DNA of 64,000 nt, from assembly GCF_900115075.1 (NCBI RefSeq), contig NZ_FOVG01000002.1:434001-498000 (forward strand). Reading direction: 5' to 3'. Numbering within the stretch: position 1 is the stretch's first letter; each line of letters opens with the position of its first letter. Shown piece after piece: positions 59,618-64,000 of this stretch. The notes below the pieces were generated by a model. The model was not told where the DNA came from, searched no databases, and saw only the letters and a list, made by a program, of their open reading frames with translations. The position numbers and the translations under genes are program-made. The DNA comes from Candidatus Pantoea varia. Its GTDB lineage: Bacteria; Pseudomonadota; Gammaproteobacteria; Enterobacterales; Enterobacteriaceae.

Positions 59618-60910
59618 TTAACGCGCGTAGGTATCATGCTCTTCGCGCGTCATCGCAGGCGCGTCTACCGTAACCCGCTCAAACCTCAGATTAGTGACCC
59701 CCGCTATTTTGCCAAACTCCTGCGCCTGTAGCGTGATATCGCTGAAGCTCAGCCGTTCAATCGGATTTTCCGGCGTGCCTTCAATAAAAAAGGCGCGGGA
59801 AAATGTTGCGGGCTGAGTCAGGCTGCTACGGATATGGCTGATGCTGATGTTCTCTACCCGCGTCAGGCCGGCGTCGCCCGTGACGCCTGACGCCAGCTTA
59901 CGCCAGTGCGGCGGCTGTTCGGTGTCGGCAGGCTGCTCGCTGTAGCTGTATTGCGGGAACCAGTTCAGCTGCAGCATAAACGGATAGCTGACATCCTCCA
60001 TCTTCAGATGGCGAACCACGATGTTTTTGATCCAGCCGCCGCGATTGCGGGCGGACTTGATGCGGAAGCCGACGCCGGTACCGGAGAAACGGTTGTGTTC
60101 GATGATGACGTTTTCGATACCGCCAGAGGTTTCGCTGCCCAGCGTAATGCCCGAGCCTTTCAGCAGGGTGCAGTCGCGAATAATAATATCGCGCGTGGTT
60201 CTGCCCATCTGTTGCGCTTCCGCGCCGCGACCCGATTTCACGCAGATATTGTCGTCATTGCAGGAGACCGTACAGCCTTCAACACGAACTAACTGACTGG
60301 AATCAATATCAATGCCGTCGGTGCTGGGACCGGTGGCGTTCATCACTCGTAGCCGCTGCAAATTCACCTGTTTCGAATAGCAGACGTGCAGGTTCCAGAA
60401 GCCGGAATCCTGTGAGGTCACGTCCTCCAGCGTCACGCATTCGCTCTGATAAACCACCACATTGCGCGGACGCTTGCAGTCATAATCCACCACCCAGCGC
60501 AGGCCGCGCCGGGTATAGTCCGCCAGCATTCCGCTGTTTTCATCGTCGCCCCAGAACTTATGCCACCAGACCGCACCCTGTCCGTCGAGAGTGCCACTGC
60601 CACAGACGGTGACATTGCGGCACAGGTTGATGTTAAGCATCGCAGCGGGCCAGACCATATCAATCCCCGCCACGCGGGTAGCGATGTCCGGATAATCCTC
60701 CAGCCGCTCGCTGCCGAGCAACACGGCATCTTTTGCCAGCTCCAGTGTCATCTCACTTTTCAAAAACAGCGCGCCAGTCAGAAAGCGGCCAGCCGGGATC
60801 AGCACCGTGTCGCCTTCTGCGGCGCTGTCGATCGCGTGCTGTATCGCCTGAGTGGAAAGTGAGGTGGCGTCCGGGACGGCATCGAAATCAATGATGTTAA
60901 TTCTTGCCAT
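59618..60910 (-). CDS. glycoside hydrolase family 28 (polygalacturonase-like) protein
   Basis: This is a right-handed beta-helix protein of the GH28 pectinase family, 430 residues from ATG 60910. The catalytic Asp motifs STDGIDIDSS and NDDNICVKSG and the RIKS substrate site are present. The usual GHG motif is GSG (KGSGITLGSETSGG), so the conserved His is missing. There is no signal peptide, which suggests action in the cytoplasm on imported oligogalacturonide-like material. It converges on the DeoR gene and has weak ribosome binding (AGGC). Exo-type activity on an unusual galacturonide is possible. Confidence 0.85.
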   Translation of the reverse strand: MARINIIDFDAVPDATSLSTQAIQHAIDSAAEGDTVLIPAGRFLTGALFLKSEMTLELAKDAVLLGSERLEDYPDIATRVAGIDMVWPAAMLNINLCRNVTVCGSGTLDGQGAVWWHKFWGDDENSGMLADYTRRGLRWVVDYDCKRPRNVVVYQSECVTLEDVTSQDSGFWNLHVCYSKQVNLQRLRVMNATGPSTDGIDIDSSQLVRVEGCTVSCNDDNICVKSGRGAEAQQMGRTTRDIIIRDCTLLKGSGITLGSETSGGIENVIIEHNRFSGTGVGFRIKSARNRGGWIKNIVVRHLKMEDVSYPFMLQLNWFPQYSYSEQPADTEQPPHWRKLASGVTGDAGLTRVENISISHIRSSLTQPATFSRAFFIEGTPENPIERLSFSDITLQAQEFGKIAGVTNLRFERVTVDAPAMTREEHDTYAR

Positions 60911-61046
60911 TTTTTTGCCTGTAGTGGTTGAGAAATAAGCGTTCAGCGCTGAAAGTAGCACGCTCTGACAGGCAAATTATTGCTGGCGATCAGGGAATTC
61001 CGGCGGTTGCCGTGATGAAAAGTCGGATGGGAGCAGGGGGAAGAGA

Positions 61047-61076
61047 CGCGCAGCTTATGGGCGATAACGCTGCGCG
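61047..61076 (-). terminator. hairpin after speD
   Basis: CGCGCAGC (61047-61054) pairs with GCTGCGCG (61069-61076). It lies 9 bases beyond the speD stop on the minus strand and is followed by a pyrimidine-rich stretch. Confidence 0.5.
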
Positions 61077-61084
61077 CCTGATAA

Positions 61085-61894
61085 TCAGAGGGTCTTCAGA
61101 CCCACTGAGGGGATATTTCTGCCGTAGTAGATCTCACGCATCTCTTTCCACAGCAGGTCAGTAATGCGCTTGTGCTCCTGCGGGCTGAGATCTTCCGGAC
61201 GGGTATTAAACAGGTAGTGTTTAAGGTCGAACTCTTTCAGCAACATCTTGGTATGGAAGATGTTTTCCTGATAGACATTCACATCCACCATGTCATACAT
61301 CGCTTTCATATCCTCAGACATGAAGTTCTGAATCGAATTGATCTCGTGATCGATAAAGTGCTTCATCCCTTTCACGTCACGGGTAAAACCGCGCACCCGG
61401 TAATCGACGGTGACAATGTCTGATTCCAGCTGGTGGATCAGGTAGTTCAGCGCTTTAAGCGGTGAGATCACGCCACAGGTTGAGACTTCGATATCGGCAC
61501 GGAAGGTGCAAAGCCCGCCTTCCGGGTGACTTTCCGGATAGGTATGCACGCAGATATGACTTTTATCGAGATGCGCCACCACCGAGTTGGGTAACGGGCC
61601 AGGATGCTCGGAGTTATCGATATCTTTGGGATCGATCGGCTCTTCGCTGACCAGAATCGTGACGCTGGCTCCCTGCGGTTCATAATCCTGGCGCGCAATG
61701 TTGAGCACGTTAGCCCCGATAATCGAGCAGGTCTCAGTCAGGATTTCTGTCAGACGGTTAGCGTTATATTGTTCATCAATGTAGGCGATGTAACCATCGC
61801 GTTCAGCTTCAGTATTCGCATAACAGATATCGTAAATACAAAAACTCAGGCTTTTCGTCAGGTTATTGAAGCCATGTAGTTTTAGCTTTTGCAA
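61085..61894 (-). CDS. speD: S-adenosylmethionine decarboxylase SpeD
   Basis: SpeD makes decarboxylated SAM, the aminopropyl donor for spermidine. It has 269 residues (E. coli 264), with a slightly extended C-terminus (SVGLKTL). The start is TTG, preceded by GGGGTGAA. The proenzyme cleaves itself between Lys111 and Ser112 ([12 protein letters not shown]) to form the pyruvoyl group. It lies downstream of speE, and the two form the spermidine operon. Confidence 0.95.
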   Translation of the reverse strand: MQKLKLHGFNNLTKSLSFCIYDICYANTEAERDGYIAYIDEQYNANRLTEILTETCSIIGANVLNIARQDYEPQGASVTILVSEEPIDPKDIDNSEHPGPLPNSVVAHLDKSHICVHTYPESHPEGGLCTFRADIEVSTCGVISPLKALNYLIHQLESDIVTVDYRVRGFTRDVKGMKHFIDHEINSIQNFMSEDMKAMYDMVDVNVYQENIFHTKMLLKEFDLKHYLFNTRPEDLSPQEHKRITDLLWKEMREIYYGRNIPSVGLKTL

Positions 61895-61922
61895 TTTTGT
61901 TCACCCCCTTAAAAATGCCCTA

Positions 61923-62786
61923 TCAGCACGCAGCTGATAACGCATTTAACAGATATTGTGGCAGGGCAAAGCTGCCGGTATGGATCGCTGGTGTGTAGTA
62001 ACGGCAGGCCAGGCCAGCAGCCTCGAAACGTGCCTGCAGAGTCGCGGTGTCAAGCTGGCGCAGCGCCGGATTATCACTCGCCCAGGCAAAGGTCATAATG
62101 CCGCCGTAATAGGTCGGAATCGCCGCCTGATAGAAACTGACATCGCCAAAGTAATGGCCCAGCTTGCGATGGCTGTTGACAGCCTCATCCTGCTGCAGGA
62201 AACAAACGCCATTCTGCGCCACGAAGATGCCATTTTCATTAAGGGCCGCTTTGCAACCGGCATAAAATTCGGAGGTAAACAGACTCTCGCCCGGACCAAT
62301 CGGATCGGTGCAGTCGGAGATGATGACATCGAATTTTTCCTGCGTCTGATTAACGAAGTTAACCCCGTCATCAATCACCAGTGTAAAGCGCGGATCGTCA
62401 TAGGCTCCTGCGCTGTGGTTCGGCAGATACTGGCGACAGAAAGTCACCACGCCTGCATCGATCTCTACCATGGTAATCTTTTCGATTTCCGGATGACGTG
62501 ACACTTCACGCAGCATGGCACCGTCACCGCCGCCAATGATCAGGACGCTCTTCGCCGCACCGTGTGCCAGCAGCGGAACGTGGGTCATCATTTCATGATA
62601 GATAAATTCGTCGCGTTCGGTGGTCTGCACGACGCCGTCCAGCGCCATCACGCGGCCCATCGCGGCATTTTCGAAAATGATTAAATCCTGATGCGCAGTC
62701 TTCTCACGGTACAGCTCTTTATCGACCGTGAAATACTGGCCAAAACCGGCATGAAGGGTTTCATACCACGTTTCATTGTGGGCCAT
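61923..62786 (-). CDS. speE: spermidine synthase SpeE
   Basis: SpeE transfers the aminopropyl group from decarboxylated SAM to putrescine. ATG 62786 follows AGGAGAG and gives 287 residues (E. coli 288) starting [12 protein letters not shown]. The nucleotide motif [14 protein letters not shown] is near residue 76, and the acidic substrate site [14 protein letters not shown] is near residue 155. It is the first gene of speE-speD. Confidence 0.96.
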   Translation of the reverse strand: MAHNETWYETLHAGFGQYFTVDKELYREKTAHQDLIIFENAAMGRVMALDGVVQTTERDEFIYHEMMTHVPLLAHGAAKSVLIIGGGDGAMLREVSRHPEIEKITMVEIDAGVVTFCRQYLPNHSAGAYDDPRFTLVIDDGVNFVNQTQEKFDVIISDCTDPIGPGESLFTSEFYAGCKAALNENGIFVAQNGVCFLQQDEAVNSHRKLGHYFGDVSFYQAAIPTYYGGIMTFAWASDNPALRQLDTATLQARFEAAGLACRYYTPAIHTGSFALPQYLLNALSAAC

Positions 62787-62888
62787 GGTGCTCTCCTCTG
62801 ATGACATCGCCATAAAGATGGGCGGCACATGATAGCTAACACTGACCGTCGTTGCACGGTCAATGTCCGGCTGCAGAGGGCAGAGCTG

Positions 62889-63236
62889 TTACCTGACGTA
62901 GGCCAGCAGGCTCAGCGAATCGCGGGCCAGTGATTTACATTTTTTGTCGTTGGTGATGGCGATGCCGCTGAGATCGCGATAGCTATCTTCACCCAGTGCC
63001 TTCATGTTGTAGTTGCTGTAGTTGCTTAAATCCCAGCGGTTCTGCTGAGCAAAAAAGACCAGCGCTTTGCGAATCTGCGCATCCGGTAAATCCTGATAGC
63101 CACAATCATTTTTCAGATAAACGAAAACCGCCGTAAGATCAGCCAGATCTTCCGCTTCGGATTCGCTCAGGGCAAAACTGGTGGAGGAGAAGCCAAGGAG
63201 TCCCGTTAACAGCAGGATCCTGATGCTTTGCTTCAT
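62889..63236 (-). CDS. yacC: YacC family exported protein (PulS/OutS-like)
   Basis: YacC is a small exported protein related to type II secretion pilotins (PulS/OutS), with no proven role. ATG 63236 gives 115 residues, as in E. coli. A signal peptide MKQSIRILLLTGLLGFSSTSFA is cut before LSESEAEDLADLTAVFVYLKNDCGYQ, and two cysteines probably form a disulfide. No lipobox is seen. A TTG five codons upstream is a weaker start. Confidence 0.92.
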   Translation of the reverse strand: MKQSIRILLLTGLLGFSSTSFALSESEAEDLADLTAVFVYLKNDCGYQDLPDAQIRKALVFFAQQNRWDLSNYSNYNMKALGEDSYRDLSGIAITNDKKCKSLARDSLSLLAYVR

Positions 63237-63356
63237 AGTCGTTCTCTTCAATGGATATTGCTCATGACGTTAGCACAGTTACTCTCAGGTTTTCGATTAA
63301 TTTGGCGTTGAGAGCCGCTGTACCGCCTTTTTTCGTCAGATTCTCACGGGTAAGAC

Positions 63357-63387
63357 TTGACCTTCCCATAAGGTCAGGGTTTAGGCT
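63357..63387 (+). promoter_or_regulatory. CueR-type promoter of cueO
   Basis: TTGACC (63357-63362) and TAGGCT (63382-63387) are separated by 19 bases, the long spacer typical of MerR-family activated promoters. The spacer holds an imperfect dyad from ACCTTCCC to GTCAGGGT. The position before cueO suggests copper induction by CueR. Confidence 0.6.
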
Positions 63388-63417
63388 GTGCGCTCCGATG
63401 CCACAAGGATGATCACC

Positions 63418-64000
63418 ATGCAACGTCGCCATTTCCTGAAACTCACCGCCGCACTGAGTGTAGCCGGAGCTTTGCCGCTCTGGAGCCGTCCGCTGATGGC
63501 GGCCACCCGTCCGCTGTTGCCGATTCCGTCACTGCTGGAACCCGATGCCAGGGGCAGCTACACCCTTACCGCGATGCAGGGCACCACGCAGTGGAATGGC
63601 AACGCGGTGCCGACCTGGGGCTATAACGGCAGCCTGCTGGGGCCGGTGCTGAAGATGCAGAGTGGCAAACCGGTGACGGTGAACATCCATAACCGGCTCA
63701 GCGAAGCGACAACCCTGCACTGGCACGGGCTGGAAATTCCTGGCGCCGTGGATGGCGGCCCGCAGGCGGTGATTGCGGCAGGCGGTTCGCGTCAGGTCTC
63801 TTTCACGCCCGATCAACCTGCTGCGACCTGCTGGTATCACCCGCATCTGCACGGTAAGACCGGGCATCAGGTGGCGCAGGGGCTGGCGGGATTGATCCTG
63901 CTGGAAGATAAAGAGAGCGGAACGCTGCGACTGCCTGTGCAGTGGGGCGTGGATGATGTGCCGCTGATTTTCCAGGATAAGCAGCTGACCAAAGAGGGCA
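63418..64000 (+). CDS. cueO: multicopper oxidase CueO, N-terminal part
   Basis: CueO is a periplasmic cuprous oxidase for copper tolerance. Only the first 194 codons are in the window. A Tat signal is visible ([22 protein letters not shown]). The first cupredoxin domain carries copper ligands in LHWHGLEI and [16 protein letters not shown] 63418 is the start. The gene runs off the right edge and is not known to be broken. Confidence 0.93.
   Translation, partial: MQRRHFLKLTAALSVAGALPLWSRPLMAATRPLLPIPSLLEPDARGSYTLTAMQGTTQWNGNAVPTWGYNGSLLGPVLKMQSGKPVTVNIHNRLSEATTLHWHGLEIPGAVDGGPQAVIAAGGSRQVSFTPDQPAATCWYHPHLHGKTGHQVAQGLAGLILLEDKESGTLRLPVQWGVDDVPLIFQDKQLTKEG

Noticed and set aside
58777..60961. 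GH28 gene as a member of the dtnK-pdxA2-deoR operon
   Set aside because: It is on the opposite strand with its own start; any link is only regulatory or metabolic.
61956..62501. 181-codon antisense frame in speE
   Set aside because: Shadow of the conserved speE coding strand.

Overview
The window is a chromosomal segment of a gamma-proteobacterium of the order Enterobacterales. Gene order and near-identical proteins match the E. coli 2-minute region (ilvH-cra-dcw cluster-secMA-mutT-yacG-zapD-coaE-guaC-hofCB-ppdD-nadC-ampDE-aroP-pdhR-aceEF-lpdA-acnB-yacL-speDE-yacC-cueO). The inserted accessory genes and the type I-E repeat form suggest an Erwiniaceae member such as Pantoea; this genus call is inference. 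No tRNA, rRNA, insertion sequence or prophage was seen.

Region 1 (1-20400): tail of ilvH, cra, then the complete division/cell-wall cluster mraZ-rsmH-ftsL-ftsI-murE-murF-mraY-murD-ftsW-murG-murC-ddlB-ftsQ-ftsA-ftsZ-lpxC. It is one tightly overlapping transcription unit that starts at a conserved Pmra promoter followed by TGGGN repeats, the MraZ operator. It makes UDP-MurNAc-pentapeptide and lipid II, flips and polymerises septal wall, and ends with the first committed lipid A enzyme. secM-secA and mutT follow.

Region 2 (23700-32320): the minus-strand block coaE-zapD-yacG, then guaC, the type IV pilin-like block ppdD-hofB-hofC, nadC, and the divergent ampD-ampE pair.

Region 3 (32299-35090) is accessory: a GH43 glycosidase with its GPH-family transporter, and an 80-residue peptide with a double-glycine leader that looks like a class II microcin precursor. 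It is followed by aroP (with a TyrR box) and pdhR-aceE-aceF-lpdA (with a perfect PdhR operator).

Region 4 (44107-47310) is accessory: an orphan, partly decayed type I-E CRISPR array with 10 repeats and 9 spacers and no cas genes in the window. Next to it are a LysR regulator divergent from a phenolic acid decarboxylase gene and an MBL-fold hydrolase gene.

Region 5 (47735-64000): acnB and yacL, then a two-operon sugar-acid catabolic island (50932-59541). The minus-strand operon is Fe-ADH, DapA-like aldolase, SSS symporter, sialidase-like beta-propeller and SDR. The divergent plus-strand operon is DUF1537 kinase, PdxA2 and DeoR regulator. They share a promoter region with palindromic putative operators. 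A cytoplasmic GH28 protein follows, then speE-speD, yacC and the start of cueO. The most novel candidates are the sugar-acid island, the microcin-like peptide, the decayed orphan CRISPR array and a divergent SecM arrest sequence.
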